DNA of 39,332 nucleotides from Acidobacteriaceae bacterium (GCA_003152695.1 PMAT01000134.1:1-39332); one strand, 5' to 3'. Shown: positions 1 through 8,445, counted from the first letter of the stretch. Numbers and translations: made by a program. Notes: generated by a model not told the origin, from the sequence alone.

Positions 1-25
1 AGGAAGGTTGGATGGGGCACCCAAA
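1..25 (-). repeat. partial type C palindromic repeat (GGGTGCCCCA family)
   Basis: On the minus strand this edge reads GGGTGCCCCATCC, the same core seen at 25500-25541 and, more diverged, at 34651 and 10620. The hairpin part would lie beyond the window edge, so the copy is only partly visible. It sits just downstream of the STAS gene. Confidence 0.4.
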
Positions 26-47
26 CGTTTTCTCACCGCGGGTGGGG

Positions 48-398
48 TCACACCGACTGGAAGGATTGGATGGCCCTGCCTTCGTCTTCCTCGATGTCGA
101 ACACGGTGTAGAGCTTGGTGATCTGCAGCAGATCGTGGACGTTTTTGCTCAAGTGCATCAGCTTGAACTGACCGCCCTGATTGCGGACTGAGGTATAGCA
201 ACTCATCAACTCACCCACGCCGGCGCTGTCGATGTGGCGCACATCGGCCAGGTTCAGCAAGATGTTCTTGTAGTTTTTGCCCATCAGCTCGCGGACCAGG
301 TCGCGGACCACGTTGGTTCCCTCGCCCAGCCGTAGCTGGCCGATGATGTCCACGATGACAATGCCACTCACTACCCGTGTGCTGGTTTTAAGATTCAC
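48..398 (-). CDS. STAS-domain anti-sigma factor antagonist (SpoIIAA/RsbV type)
   Basis: A 116-residue single STAS domain. In this family an anti-anti-sigma factor binds an HPK-type anti-sigma kinase and is switched off by phosphorylation of one serine. That serine is present in the motif HIDSAGVGEL (Ser58), and the preceding strand ILLNLADV is typical. The reading frame stays open far upstream to 944, but that extension is the out-of-frame shadow of the next gene. I chose the GTG at 398 because GAAGG lies seven bases upstream and the length then matches stand-alone STAS proteins. No cognate kinase or phosphatase is in the window, so its partner must be encoded elsewhere. It follows the repeat-protein gene on the same strand after 158 bases in which I see nothing clear. 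Family assignment is strong; the specific pathway is unknown. Confidence 0.88.
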   Translation of the reverse strand: MNLKTSTRVVSGIVIVDIIGQLRLGEGTNVVRDLVRELMGKNYKNILLNLADVRHIDSAGVGELMSCYTSVRNQGGQFKLMHLSKNVHDLLQITKLYTVFDIEEDEGRAIQSFQSV

Positions 399-556
399 AG
401 GGCCGCCTTCACCTTCGCGAGAGTTCGCGATGCAGCTCCAGTCGTCCAACTCGGAGCGGCAACCCATCCTACACTGCCAGTGAATCGGTGGAAATGGCGA
501 AATAGGGTCACAAGCCGGAAATAAGAGAGGCCCGCTGCGTCTATCCCAGATCTCCG

Positions 557-1234
557 CTACGTGAGCTTGAACATGGCCGCGATCAGGAACACAGCTTCGG
601 CAGCCGCCAGTCCAATCCAGATTCTGCGCCGGAAGCGGGTGCGGCCCAGGTCGCGGGCCAACTGCATGCGAACCGCCCACAGCACGGGATCCCTGGGAAC
701 CGCTGGGACCGCGGGCGGCGCGGCTTCTTCGGCCTTCGACATCGAACCTTCTTGGTTGGGAGCGTCTTCCCTGGGGGCATCTTGCAGGAAAACCTTGGGG
801 GTGCTGATCAGTGTGGACCAGTCCAGAAGCTGAATACTTGACTCCGCTCCGAAAACCGGGACCGGCTGCGAGGTGAGATTCAGCGGTGGAAGTTTCTCGG
901 GCGCGAGCCGGTCGCGAAGGCTGGCCAGCAGCGTGTCCCACCATCCCCGGCTCAAATCATCCCCCAGGAGTTCGCCGACATCCACCGGCCGGGATTCCAG
1001 TTCCAGCGGGGGCAGCGTTTCCGGTGAAATGACATCGCCCAGGTTGGTGAAAACCGTGCGATACCAAGGCAGATCGACCAGGTCGCCCACCAGGATTCCG
1101 ACATCCACCGGTTTGGAGGTGAGCTGCAGCGGAGGAAGGCGCTCGGGCGATAGCCGGTCAACCACGTTGAGCAGGAGAGATCGCCACAAGGATATGGTCA
1201 GTTCGTCCGGGGGAGAAAAATCCAGTTCAGCCAT
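557..1234 (-). CDS. membrane-anchored protein with three tandem ~40-residue repeats, function unknown
   Basis: A 225-residue protein that I do not recognise. Residues about 16-51, 56-93 and 97-128 are three copies of one unit: an aromatic-rich helix start (LWRSLL, WYRTVF, WWDTLL), then D-x-[LI]-[SA]-P-E-x-LPPL-x-L-x-S-x-P-V, and in the first two copies DVG-x-L-x-GD. The third copy has lost the DVG part. An Ala/Pro-rich linker (about 150-182) leads to a basic stretch (RTRFRRR) and a single hydrophobic segment at about 206-222, ending in KLT. That suggests a tail-anchored inner-membrane protein with the repeats in the cytoplasm. It lies 19 bases behind the secreted-protein gene on the same strand, so the two are probably cotranscribed. 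An AAGGAG sits 16 bases before the ATG, which is longer than usual. The frame is clearly coding; the function is open. Confidence 0.8.
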   Translation of the reverse strand: MAELDFSPPDELTISLWRSLLLNVVDRLSPERLPPLQLTSKPVDVGILVGDLVDLPWYRTVFTNLGDVISPETLPPLELESRPVDVGELLGDDLSRGWWDTLLASLRDRLAPEKLPPLNLTSQPVPVFGAESSIQLLDWSTLISTPKVFLQDAPREDAPNQEGSMSKAEEAAPPAVPAVPRDPVLWAVRMQLARDLGRTRFRRRIWIGLAAAEAVFLIAAMFKLT

Positions 1235-1253
1235 CCAGTTTGCCGCCTGCTCC

Positions 1254-2102
1254 TTAATGTTTCACGCTGGCTGTTGCCGGTTGGGTTTCCTTCACCGTGT
1301 AATCCGAGGGCACCTGGAACAACTGTGCCACCGGCTCGGTGCGCGTGATGTTTACCAGCTTCATGGTGTTATGACCGGACCGGCCGTCATCGCTCTCCGT
1401 CAACACCGTCATCTTTAACTCGGGAGAAAACCACGTTTCAGTCACGGCGACAATCGGATTGTCGTTGCCCTGCGATCCGGCATCGATGATCCGCGTCGTC
1501 CGGGTCCCGGTGGCGTTAACGCCTTCGATGTACTTGTTCCCCAGGGCTTCGGTCCGGGTTTGGACCGGGCTGGTGGTACCGATCGTCGCTGACATTCTCG
1601 AAGTGGCACTCACTCCAGGTGTCGGCTTCGATTCCGCTGACCTTGGCGCTGCCTGCGCCGGAGCGATGTTTACCGGCGCACTCCCAACACTGCCCATCGC
1701 GGTCGCCGACGGCCTGGCTCCCTTGGCAAAGTGGAAAATCGTCGCCGTCTTAAGCTTGGGGTTGAGGTTGATGATCACCTGCTGGACCGGGTCATTGATC
1801 GTCGTGTATTCAAATTTTTCAGCCCCGGGCTGAGCGGACGGGGTCTCGCTCTCGGTGCGCAGCCGGCCTTGACTGTCGCGGAAGATTTTGCCGTGAGTTT
1901 CGCGATGGGTATGGCTGCCGTTGTCCAGGGTGCGATCGTACAGCGTAACCTCTTCGGCCGAGAACGGCGCGTTCTTGACCTCGGTTGGCGCGGGTGCGCT
2001 GGTAACTCCAGCGGGAGTAGCAACCGCGCGGGTGCTCACTTGTGCACCGGCAATCGTTGTGACCAGAAGCAGCAGCCCAGTTAGTATCCACCGCAGTCGC
2101 AT
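1254..2102 (-). CDS. secreted hypothetical protein
   Basis: A 282-residue protein with a clear Sec signal peptide (about residues 1-20, MRLRWILTGLLLLVTTIAGA, probable cleavage before QVS). The mature part begins with an Ala/Thr/Pro-rich linker. It is followed by a polar region with a basic, Glu- and Thr-rich stretch (about 60-115) and a second conserved-looking segment near the C-terminus with TETWFSPELKMTVL and DYTVKE. There are no cysteines and no lipobox, so it is probably periplasmic or released. Proteins of this type are common and uncharacterised in acidobacteria; I cannot assign an activity. AAGGGG five bases before the ATG supports this start. The upstream 210 bases (2103-2312) must hold its promoter, but I see no convincing -35/-10 pair there, only a short CCCG...CGGG inverted repeat near 2132-2147. 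Confidence 0.8.
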   Translation of the reverse strand: MRLRWILTGLLLLVTTIAGAQVSTRAVATPAGVTSAPAPTEVKNAPFSAEEVTLYDRTLDNGSHTHRETHGKIFRDSQGRLRTESETPSAQPGAEKFEYTTINDPVQQVIINLNPKLKTATIFHFAKGARPSATAMGSVGSAPVNIAPAQAAPRSAESKPTPGVSATSRMSATIGTTSPVQTRTEALGNKYIEGVNATGTRTTRIIDAGSQGNDNPIVAVTETWFSPELKMTVLTESDDGRSGHNTMKLVNITRTEPVAQLFQVPSDYTVKETQPATASVKH

Positions 2103-2312
2103 ATGACCCCTTTACTCGGCCCCACAGTCGTCCCGGCTAAACGCGGGTGTTGCTATTGTGTGCCGGATTGAGTCGCAATGCAACTTTATCCGCTCTACGT
2201 GTGCACGTGGGCGAACCTGAAAGCGCACTGGGGCGGAAGAGCGGCGTCCTGCAACTCTTCCTTTGCCGTTGGCTCGACTGGCCGCTCCAATATTTATGAT
2301 GGCTTCTAGGGC

Positions 2313-3302
2313 TCAGTACTCGGCATCCGCCAGATCGGGCGGCTCGGATTCGTCGGATCGGGTGTCGCCCGCTTGCTCAGGCCCGGCGGCGGCGCCTTCT
2401 CCGGTCTTCCCCCTCAATCGCACCACGGTAATCTTGGCGAAGCCCTCTTCAAACTTCGGCGGACGCAGCTTGGCCGCCATGCGCTGCATAACATCTTCCG
2501 GCACGTTGCGCTCGCGGCGGCGATTGCGTTCGATACAAACTTCCGGCGGCACATCGAAGAAGACCGCATGGGCCTCGTAGCCGAAGTCGTGCGCCAGCTT
2601 TATCCAACTGCGGCGCTCGTGGGCCGACAAGTTGGTGGCGTCCACGTAGTTCCAGGGACGCCGGGCCAGCAGCCGCGCGCGCAGCATGGAGCGCAAGGTA
2701 GAGAACACCAGGTCCTGAAAGCGCTGTTCGGTGACGTCGTCGAACAGCAGAATTCGCACCATGTCGCTGGACAGCGGCAGGATATTGTGACGCTTAAACC
2801 ATGTACTCTTGCCCGAGCCCGGCAGTCCGATGGAAAGCACTACCGCGCCTTTCGACGTCTTGGTCTCATGCGGCGCTGGAGGACGAGGCGCAGCGGGAAC
2901 AACGGCTGCGGGTTCGGCGGCCTCGGTTGTGTCCTCGGCTTCGCCCGCTTCTCCGGTTGGACCCCCCGGGCCCGGTAAGGCAGGGGTTTGCGCGGCCTGC
3001 TGTGGACGGCCACCACGGCCGCGTCGTCCGCGGCGGCGATTGCGGTCGCGCCGCAACGGCTGTGCAGGCTCCTGGCCTCCACCCGTCGGGGCGGTGGGCT
3101 GCGGCTCGTGCGATGTGATCTGGGGTTCTGCTTGAGCCTCGGGCTGCTGGGTTGCGAAATCGGGCTGCCGGTCAGCGTCGCCCTCAGCCATTGCGGGCTC
3201 GGGAAATTTCGGTTGCAGGGGGGCGGGATTCTCCTGCCCTTGCCCTGGCTTATCGTCTTGCGGTTTGCGCCGCTTGCCGCGGTCGCGCATCCATCTGCGC
3301 AT
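2313..3302 (-). CDS. polynucleotide-kinase-like P-loop protein with Arg-rich N-terminal segment
   Basis: The C-terminal half is a P-loop kinase of the T4 Pnk / AAA_33 type. It has Walker A GLPGSGKST (about 159-167), the acceptor-site motif SSDMVR (catalytic-type Asp about 180 and Arg about 183), a DATN turn, and an arginine-rich lid RNRRRERNVPEDV (about 259-271). In Pnk enzymes these residues phosphorylate 5'-OH ends of RNA or DNA. The N-terminal half is low-complexity Pro/Gln/Ala with a basic patch (RRDRNRRRGRRGRGGR, about 84-99) resembling the RNA-binding tails of RNase E/G. This points to an RNA substrate, but that is inference. There is no phosphatase or ligase domain. The start is uncertain: ATG at 3302 is used here, ATG at 3290 is equally good, and a GTG at 3362 would add 20 residues. 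None has a clear ribosome-binding site. It is divergent from gap. Confidence 0.75.
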   Translation of the reverse strand: MRRWMRDRGKRRKPQDDKPGQGQENPAPLQPKFPEPAMAEGDADRQPDFATQQPEAQAEPQITSHEPQPTAPTGGGQEPAQPLRRDRNRRRGRRGRGGRPQQAAQTPALPGPGGPTGEAGEAEDTTEAAEPAAVVPAAPRPPAPHETKTSKGAVVLSIGLPGSGKSTWFKRHNILPLSSDMVRILLFDDVTEQRFQDLVFSTLRSMLRARLLARRPWNYVDATNLSAHERRSWIKLAHDFGYEAHAVFFDVPPEVCIERNRRRERNVPEDVMQRMAAKLRPPKFEEGFAKITVVRLRGKTGEGAAAGPEQAGDTRSDESEPPDLADAEY

Positions 3303-3442
3303 GTTGCACTTGTAACACGGCTGCCTAGCTGGTAGCAATCGGCTGCCGCCGCCCAGGAGCACATTTTCGATAAGCGCGGATAGACCATTGCCTCGCCTTA
3401 CCCATGATGCTAGGCTTTTTGTTTGGCTCCCTGACGTGGCTT

Positions 3443-3471
3443 TTGGTTGTGGAGCGCAGTTCGGATTTATT
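3443..3471 (+). promoter_or_regulatory. possible sigma-70-type promoter for the gap operon
   Basis: TTGGTT and TTTATT are separated by 17 bases and end about 32 bases before the gap start codon. The -35 box matches consensus at 3 of 6 positions and the -10 box at 4 of 6, so the call is weak. It lies in the only intergenic stretch that could drive the plus-strand glycolytic genes. Confidence 0.28.
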
Positions 3472-3503
3472 GCATTTCAATCTGACGTTCTTAGCGAGGC
3501 AAA

Positions 3504-4514
3504 ATGGCAATCAAAGTAGGTATCAATGGTTTCGGGCGCATCGGCCGCAACATTCTGCGGACCGCGCTCGCCGACAAGGACCTGGAATTCGTCGCGGTCA
3601 ACGACCTCACCGATCCCAAGACGCTGGCGCATCTGCTGAAGTACGACTCCATCCTGGGCAACCTGCCGAACAAAATCTCGGCCACCGCCGACTCCATCAG
3701 CGTGGACGGCAAAAGCATCCGGGTGTTCGCCGAAAAAGATCCTTCCAAGCTGGATTGGGCGTCGGTGGGCGCGCAGGTGGTCATCGAGTCCACCGGCAAG
3801 TTCACCAAAGCCGAACTGGCCAAGCAACATCTGCGCGGGCCGGTGAAGAAAGTTATCATCACGGCGCCGGCAAGCGGTGAAGACATCACCATCGTGTTGG
3901 GCGTCAACGAAGACAAGTACGACCCGGCGAAGCACAACGTGATTTCCAACGCCTCCTGCACCACCAACTGCCTGGCGCCCATTGCCAAGGTCATCAACGA
4001 CAACTTCAAGATCGTGTGCGGCACCATGACCACGATCCACTCCTACACCAACGATCAGGTCATCCTCGACTTTCCGCACAAGGACCTGCGGCGGGCTCGC
4101 GCGGCCGCGCTGTCCATGATTCCGACCTCGACTGGCGCCGCCAAGGCGGTCTATTTGGCGATCCCTGATTTGAAGGGCAAACTCGACGGCTTCGCCATGC
4201 GCGTGCCCACGCCCAATGTCTCGGTGGTTGACCTGGTGGTGTTCGTGGAGAAGAAGACCAGCGTGGAAGAGGTGAACAGCGCGCTGAAGGCCGCGTCCGA
4301 GGCGGGCCCGCTGAAGGGCTACCTGGGATACGAGACCGAGGAACTGGTCTCCATCGATTACCGGGGCGATCCGCGCTCGTCGATCGTGGATGCGCCCATG
4401 ACCCGCGTCGTGGCCGGTAACTGCGTAAAAGTCATCTCGTGGTATGACAACGAGTGGGGCTACTCCTGCCGGGTCCGCGACCTGATTCACTACATCGCGC
4501 AGAAGGGCCTGTAG
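3504..4514 (+). CDS. gap: glyceraldehyde-3-phosphate dehydrogenase, type I
   Basis: A 336-residue enzyme converting glyceraldehyde 3-phosphate, NAD+ and phosphate to 1,3-bisphosphoglycerate in the cytoplasm. The N-terminal Rossmann motif is [11 protein letters not shown]. The catalytic Cys152 lies in [12 protein letters not shown] and its His partner is H179 in TTIHSYTND. The acidic residue in VNDL (Asp34) indicates NAD+ rather than NADP+ preference. The C-terminal [13 protein letters not shown] block is standard. The length is typical for the family. GAGG lies six bases before the ATG. It is the first gene of a tight cluster: pgk follows after nine bases, then a macrodomain gene and tpiA. 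This gives three consecutive steps of lower glycolysis / gluconeogenesis in one transcription unit. Nothing is unusual in the protein itself. Confidence 0.98.
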   Translation: MAIKVGINGFGRIGRNILRTALADKDLEFVAVNDLTDPKTLAHLLKYDSILGNLPNKISATADSISVDGKSIRVFAEKDPSKLDWASVGAQVVIESTGKFTKAELAKQHLRGPVKKVIITAPASGEDITIVLGVNEDKYDPAKHNVISNASCTTNCLAPIAKVINDNFKIVCGTMTTIHSYTNDQVILDFPHKDLRRARAAALSMIPTSTGAAKAVYLAIPDLKGKLDGFAMRVPTPNVSVVDLVVFVEKKTSVEEVNSALKAASEAGPLKGYLGYETEELVSIDYRGDPRSSIVDAPMTRVVAGNCVKVISWYDNEWGYSCRVRDLIHYIAQKGL

Positions 4515-4523
4515 GCGGGGCTT

Positions 4524-5732
4524 ATGCCGAAATTATCCATTCGCGATCTTCCGCTGAACAACAAACGCGTTTTCATGCGGGTTGACTTCAATGTCCCGCT
4601 CGACGATGGCCGGGTCATGGATGACACCCGTATCCGCGAGACGCTGCCCACCATCGAGTACGCGCTACGGCATGGCGCCCGGCTCATATTGGCCTCTCAT
4701 CTTGGGCGTCCCAAGGGCCAGCCCAATCCCAAGATGAGCCTGAAGCCGGTGGCCGAGCGACTGCGCGTACTGCTCGACGAGGTGTTGCGGCGCGGAGAAA
4801 ACGTCGGCTTCTCTCCCGACTGCATTGGCGCGCAGGCCGAGGAGATGGCTGAGAAGCTGGAACGCGGCCAGTCCTTGCTGCTGGAGAATCTGCGCTTTCA
4901 CCCGGAAGAGGAAGCCAACAATCCGGAATTCGCGCGGCACCTGGGAAAGCTCTGCGACTTCTATGTGAACGACGCTTTCGGCTCGGCACATCGCGCCCAC
5001 GCTTCCACCGAAGGCATCACCCATTTTGTGGAGAAGAAAGCCGCTGGGTTGCTGATGGAGAAGGAACTCGAATACCTGGGCAAGGCTTTGTCTCATCCGC
5101 AAAAGCCGTTCGTCGCGATTCTCGGTGGAGCGAAGGTGAGCGACAAAATCGGCGTCATCACCCACCTGATGAGCAAGGTGGATACGCTCATCGTCGGAGG
5201 AGGCATGGCCTATACCTTCCTCAAGGCGCAGGGACACGAGATTGGCAAGTCGCTGCTGGAGGCGGACAAGGTGCAGTTGGCGGCGAAAATTCTCGCCGAC
5301 GCCAAGGCCCACCACGTGAAATTCCTGCTGCCCGTGGACCACGTGGTTGCCGACAAGATGGCCGCCGATGCCCGCATTCAACAAATCGGCGTTGGCAAGC
5401 CGATTCCCGCCGACATGATGGCGCTCGACATCGGACCGGAAACCGTCGAGCTGTTCTCCGCCGAGATCGGCCTGGCCCGCACCATCGTGTGGAATGGCCC
5501 CATGGGAGTGTTCGAGATCGAAGCCTTCGCCAAAGGAACCAAGAAGATGGCCTACGCCGTGGCGGACAACGGCGCGGCGGTTTCCATCGTCGGCGGCGGC
5601 GACAGCGTGGCCGCGGTCAAGGCAGCCGGTGTGGCCGATAAGATCACGCACATCTCGACCGGAGGCGGCGCGACGCTGGAGTTCCTGGAGGGCAAGAAGT
5701 TGCCCGGCGTGGAAGCGCTGAGCAACAAGTAA
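4524..5732 (+). CDS. pgk: phosphoglycerate kinase
   Basis: A 402-residue monomeric kinase transferring phosphate from 1,3-bisphosphoglycerate to ADP. Signature blocks appear in order: [19 protein letters not shown] near the N-terminus, [24 protein letters not shown] and [14 protein letters not shown] on the substrate-binding lobe. [20 protein letters not shown] and the nucleotide-binding GGGDSVAAV are on the C-terminal lobe. The length and the end of the protein are normal. The start ATG is nine bases after the gap stop, with a G-rich sequence (AGGCGGGG) in front, so translation probably follows gap directly. Only five bases separate its stop from the next start. The assignment is secure. Confidence 0.98.
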   Translation: MPKLSIRDLPLNNKRVFMRVDFNVPLDDGRVMDDTRIRETLPTIEYALRHGARLILASHLGRPKGQPNPKMSLKPVAERLRVLLDEVLRRGENVGFSPDCIGAQAEEMAEKLERGQSLLLENLRFHPEEEANNPEFARHLGKLCDFYVNDAFGSAHRAHASTEGITHFVEKKAAGLLMEKELEYLGKALSHPQKPFVAILGGAKVSDKIGVITHLMSKVDTLIVGGGMAYTFLKAQGHEIGKSLLEADKVQLAAKILADAKAHHVKFLLPVDHVVADKMAADARIQQIGVGKPIPADMMALDIGPETVELFSAEIGLARTIVWNGPMGVFEIEAFAKGTKKMAYAVADNGAAVSIVGGGDSVAAVKAAGVADKITHISTGGGATLEFLEGKKLPGVEALSNK

Positions 5733-5737
5733 CCGAC

Positions 5738-6376
5738 ATGCATGTCAGCCCTCAGGCTCTGCGCGTAACCATGCGGGACCGCGTTCTCGCGATCTTCGGG
5801 CCCGGCGACATCACCCGCGAACAGAGCGATGCCATCGTGAACGCCGCCAACTCTTCCCTGCTGGGCGGCGGTGGCGTGGACGGCGCAATTCATCGCGCAG
5901 GTGGGCCGACGATCCTCGAGGCCTGCCGCCAGATTGTTGAGCGCATCGGCCGCCTTCCCGCCGGGCAGGCCGTCGCAACTCCCGCGGGACGCCTGCCGGC
6001 GCGCTACGTCATCCACACCGTCGGTCCGTTCTGGAGCGGCGGCAATCAGGGTGAGGCGGAAACGCTGGCCAGTTGCCATCGCGAGTCGATTCGCATTGCC
6101 GACGAGCTCCAGCTCACATCCATTGCCTTCCCTGCAATTTCAACCGGCGCCTACCGATATCCCGTGGACCAGGCATCGCTCGTCGCCATAACCAGCGCGG
6201 CTGAAGCACTCGAGAAGGCCGCCCACGTCCGGGAAGTGCGGTTCGTGCTGTTTGATTCTGAAACCTTTACCCAGTACGCCAATGCTGCTCGCACGCTGGC
6301 CGCCAAGTCGTCTCTGAGAGTGGACACACAATCCGCCAGCTCATCCCTGAAAATGGACTCAAATCATGACACGTAA
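5738..6376 (+). CDS. macrodomain protein (ADP-ribose / O-acetyl-ADP-ribose binding or hydrolase, YmdB-like)
   Basis: A 212-residue protein whose residues about 15-185 form a macrodomain. It has [17 protein letters not shown] (the NAAN pair that contacts the distal ribose), the glycine-rich loop [22 protein letters not shown], and the phosphate-binding loop [10 protein letters not shown]. Bacterial members of this MacroD/YmdB class bind ADP-ribose, and several remove ADP-ribose from proteins or deacetylate O-acetyl-ADP-ribose. It begins five bases after pgk and its end overlaps the tpiA start by 11 bases, so it is a true member of the glycolytic operon. The last ~25 residues are a polar tail created by the overlap. 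The ATG at 5738 is used; an internal ATG at 5771 ([12 protein letters not shown]) is an alternative closer to the usual domain start. The fold is confident; the substrate is unknown. Confidence 0.92.
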   Translation: MHVSPQALRVTMRDRVLAIFGPGDITREQSDAIVNAANSSLLGGGGVDGAIHRAGGPTILEACRQIVERIGRLPAGQAVATPAGRLPARYVIHTVGPFWSGGNQGEAETLASCHRESIRIADELQLTSIAFPAISTGAYRYPVDQASLVAITSAAEALEKAAHVREVRFVLFDSETFTQYANAARTLAAKSSLRVDTQSASSSLKMDSNHDT

Positions 6377-7118
6377 AAAGCTTATTGCCGCCAACTGGAA
6401 GATGTACAAAACACCGGAGCAGACCACCGCATTCTTCGCCGAATTCCTGCCCATGGTCGCCGGGCACTCACGCGACGAGATCGTCGTCTGCCCACCGTTC
6501 ATTGACCTGCACGCCGCTGTGCAAGCTGCGCGTGGATCGAACGTCGCCGTCGGCGCGCAGAACATGCACTGGGCGAAAGAGGGGGCCTTCACCGGCGAAG
6601 TTTCCTACGAAATGCTCAATGCGATTCAGGTGACGCATGTGGTCATCGGGCACTCGGAGCGCCGGCAGTACTTCAACGAGACCGACGACACGGTCAACCG
6701 CAAGCTGGAAATCGCACTGGAAAACGGCCTGACGCCCATCGTCTGCGTCGGCGAGGTGCTGGAGGAGCGCGAGGCCGGCCTGACCGAAGACGTGCTGCGC
6801 CGCCAGTGCACCCGCGCCTTCAATGGCATCTCGGCACGGAAGGCGGCAAAACTCGCCGTCGCCTACGAACCCGTGTGGGCCATTGGCACGGGAAAGACGG
6901 CGACGCCTCAGATGGCTTCGGATGCGCACATGGTGATCCGCCACGAGGCGGAGAAGACGTTTGGCAAAGAGTTCGCCCACGGCTTGCGGATTCTCTACGG
7001 CGGCAGCGTGAAGCCCGACAACGCCACCGCGCTGATGTCAGAGACTGAGATTGACGGTGCGCTGGTGGGCGGCGCCAGCCTGGATCCTGCGAGCTTCACC
7101 AAGATTGTCAAGTATTGA
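6366..7118 (+). CDS. tpiA: triosephosphate isomerase
   Basis: A 250-residue TIM-barrel enzyme interconverting dihydroxyacetone phosphate and glyceraldehyde 3-phosphate. Active-site residues are in place: Asn10 and Lys12 in AANWKMYK, the electrophile His96 in VIGHSERR, and the base Glu168 in AYEPVWAIGTG, followed by the mobile loop-6 sequence. The phosphate-binding LYGGSVKPDN and the final GGASLD block are present. The length is normal. The start overlaps the macrodomain gene by 11 bases, which suggests coupled translation. It closes the gap-pgk-macro-tpiA cluster. No hairpin terminator is visible in the 133 bases that follow. Confidence 0.98.
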   Translation: MTRKKLIAANWKMYKTPEQTTAFFAEFLPMVAGHSRDEIVVCPPFIDLHAAVQAARGSNVAVGAQNMHWAKEGAFTGEVSYEMLNAIQVTHVVIGHSERRQYFNETDDTVNRKLEIALENGLTPIVCVGEVLEEREAGLTEDVLRRQCTRAFNGISARKAAKLAVAYEPVWAIGTGKTATPQMASDAHMVIRHEAEKTFGKEFAHGLRILYGGSVKPDNATALMSETEIDGALVGGASLDPASFTKIVKY

Positions 7119-7251
7119 AGAAAGGGCCGTCGTGCGGTGGTGCAGCCGCGATCTCCTGCGATAGCATCCAATTAAATCTGTGAAACCCGTTTTATCTCTT
7201 CCATCTCGTCTGCGACGGTCGCCTGAGATTCTCCTTGCTGGGAGCCACAAG

Positions 7252-7989
7252 ATGAAGATGAACATCAGATTGGCCGTGTTTTACCTTTTGCTGGGCGCGA
7301 CCGCGTTGTCTCAGACTCCGGCAAACGGCCCGAGCACATCCGCCGGAGAACATGCGCCATCGGTCAGCAGTGCGCCCGTGTCGTCGGTGTTGCCCGATTT
7401 GGACAAACTGCGGGCAGCGGCATCACAGGCCACGCTCGATCTCGGCCACCTGCGAATCGACAAATGGAAAGCGGACGCAAACTCCAAACAGCAAGCCCAG
7501 GCCAACGCCGATTCCATCCAGCGCAACCTCACCTCCGCGTTGCCAGTATTGATCGACGCGGTACGCTCGGCGCCTCAGGACTTAAACGCCGAGTTTAAGC
7601 TCTATCGCAATCTCAACGCCCTGTACGACGTCTTCGCATCTCTGACGGAAGTCACCGGGGCCTTTGGGCCAAAGGGCGACTACGAGGCGCTAGCACAGCA
7701 ACTGGAGACCTTCGATTCCGTGCGACGCAACCTGGGGGATGCGCTGGAGCAATTGACTTCCTCCACGCAGTCCGAAGTGGTCCAGTTACGGACTCAGGTC
7801 CGCGCCTACCAACAGGCTGCGGCGGCAGCGCCTCCCAAAAAGGTTGTCGTCGATGACACCCAGCCGGCGAAGAAGACCGTGCACAAAAAGAAGAAGCCGG
7901 CAGCCCCTAGCGGCAGCTCCTCTTCGCCAGCATCCGATGCCAAATCCAAAGACAGCACCGGCGCCGCAAGTTCTGCTCCCAAACCGTAG
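7252..7989 (+). CDS. secreted helical protein with Lys-rich tail, function unknown
   Basis: A 245-residue protein with a short Sec signal peptide (MKMNIRLAVFYLLLGATALS, cleavage probably before QTPA). The middle (about 55-195) is predicted by eye to be mostly alpha-helical, with regular hydrophobic spacing and no cysteines. The last 45 residues are Lys/Ser/Ala/Pro-rich (KKTVHKKKKPAAP) and look disordered and strongly basic. The frame is open from a GTG at 7180, but the ATG at 7252 has GGGAG six bases before it and gives a clean signal peptide, so I use it. It starts 133 bases after tpiA and may be read from the same transcript. I do not recognise a family. Confidence 0.75.
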   Translation: MKMNIRLAVFYLLLGATALSQTPANGPSTSAGEHAPSVSSAPVSSVLPDLDKLRAAASQATLDLGHLRIDKWKADANSKQQAQANADSIQRNLTSALPVLIDAVRSAPQDLNAEFKLYRNLNALYDVFASLTEVTGAFGPKGDYEALAQQLETFDSVRRNLGDALEQLTSSTQSEVVQLRTQVRAYQQAAAAAPPKKVVVDDTQPAKKTVHKKKKPAAPSGSSSSPASDAKSKDSTGAASSAPKP

Positions 7990-8010
7990 CTGTAGGGCAT
8001 GAGGTAAATC

Positions 8011-8323
8011 CGGGAGTGTCTTCCCGGTGGGAGCCCCCGCATTTATGCGGGGGAAAGGGCCGCTTCAGCGCTCCGGAAAAGGTCGGCTTTGATCACGCGC
8101 TTTAGCGCCGGGAGTGAAAAGCCCAGGGCTAAAGCCCATTTCAAAATTGACTGCTTTTCCGCTGGACTGAAGTCCAGCTCCCCCTGCTGAAGCAGGGGGC
8201 TTCCACCAAGAGCTTTCTCCATGTAAGGCCCGCGCTGCCCGTGCAACCGGGTACACCAATGAGCGGGAACATTTGCACCCCATCCGGGGTCTATCTGATC
8301 AAGCCTTAGCCCGGGAACCGGGC
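8011..8323. repeat. type A hairpin array (tandem short stem-loops), plus flanking hairpin
   Basis: The 456-base gap between 7989 and the sigma-factor gene holds a run of compact stem-loops with very short loops. They are 8011-8026 (CGGGA arms), 8034-8053 (CCCCCGCAT arms), 8061-8070, 8097-8107, 8126-8137, 8161-8178 (GCTGGACT arms) and 8180-8199 (CCCCCTGCT arms). A further GCCCGG hairpin stands at 8309-8323. Several have the same core, CT-[TG]-[ACT]-AG. The 8161-8205 part is repeated in opposite orientation at 39231-39276. No convincing gene lies here: frames on the minus strand (for example 8043-8327) are translations of the palindromes. It may be a REP-like element; no transposase is nearby. 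Confidence 0.8.
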
Positions 8324-8445
8324 GCATTGTGTGTAGCTACGGCGAGATTGATTGGTTGGCTGCGAAACGGGGTGGTGGTGGCGCCGGGACCGTCGCGGAC
8401 AGTTGTTGCGGACTCCGAATCTATTTATCATTGAGGTACGCCGTC

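Noticed and set aside
399-944. N-terminal extension of the STAS protein to 298 residues
   Set aside because: The extra sequence is an out-of-frame reading of the repeat-protein gene. The GTG at 398 has a ribosome-binding site and gives the normal STAS length.
3303-3362. Zinc-knuckle-like CYKC upstream of the kinase
   Set aside because: It lies in a weak GTG-started extension without a ribosome-binding site, and a lone Cys-x2-Cys is not enough.
8011-8205. CRISPR array
   Set aside because: The units are unequal hairpins without constant repeats or regular spacers, and no cas genes are present.
8043-8327. Minus-strand frames in the hairpin array
   Set aside because: They are translations of the palindromes, with no ribosome-binding site and no coding bias.
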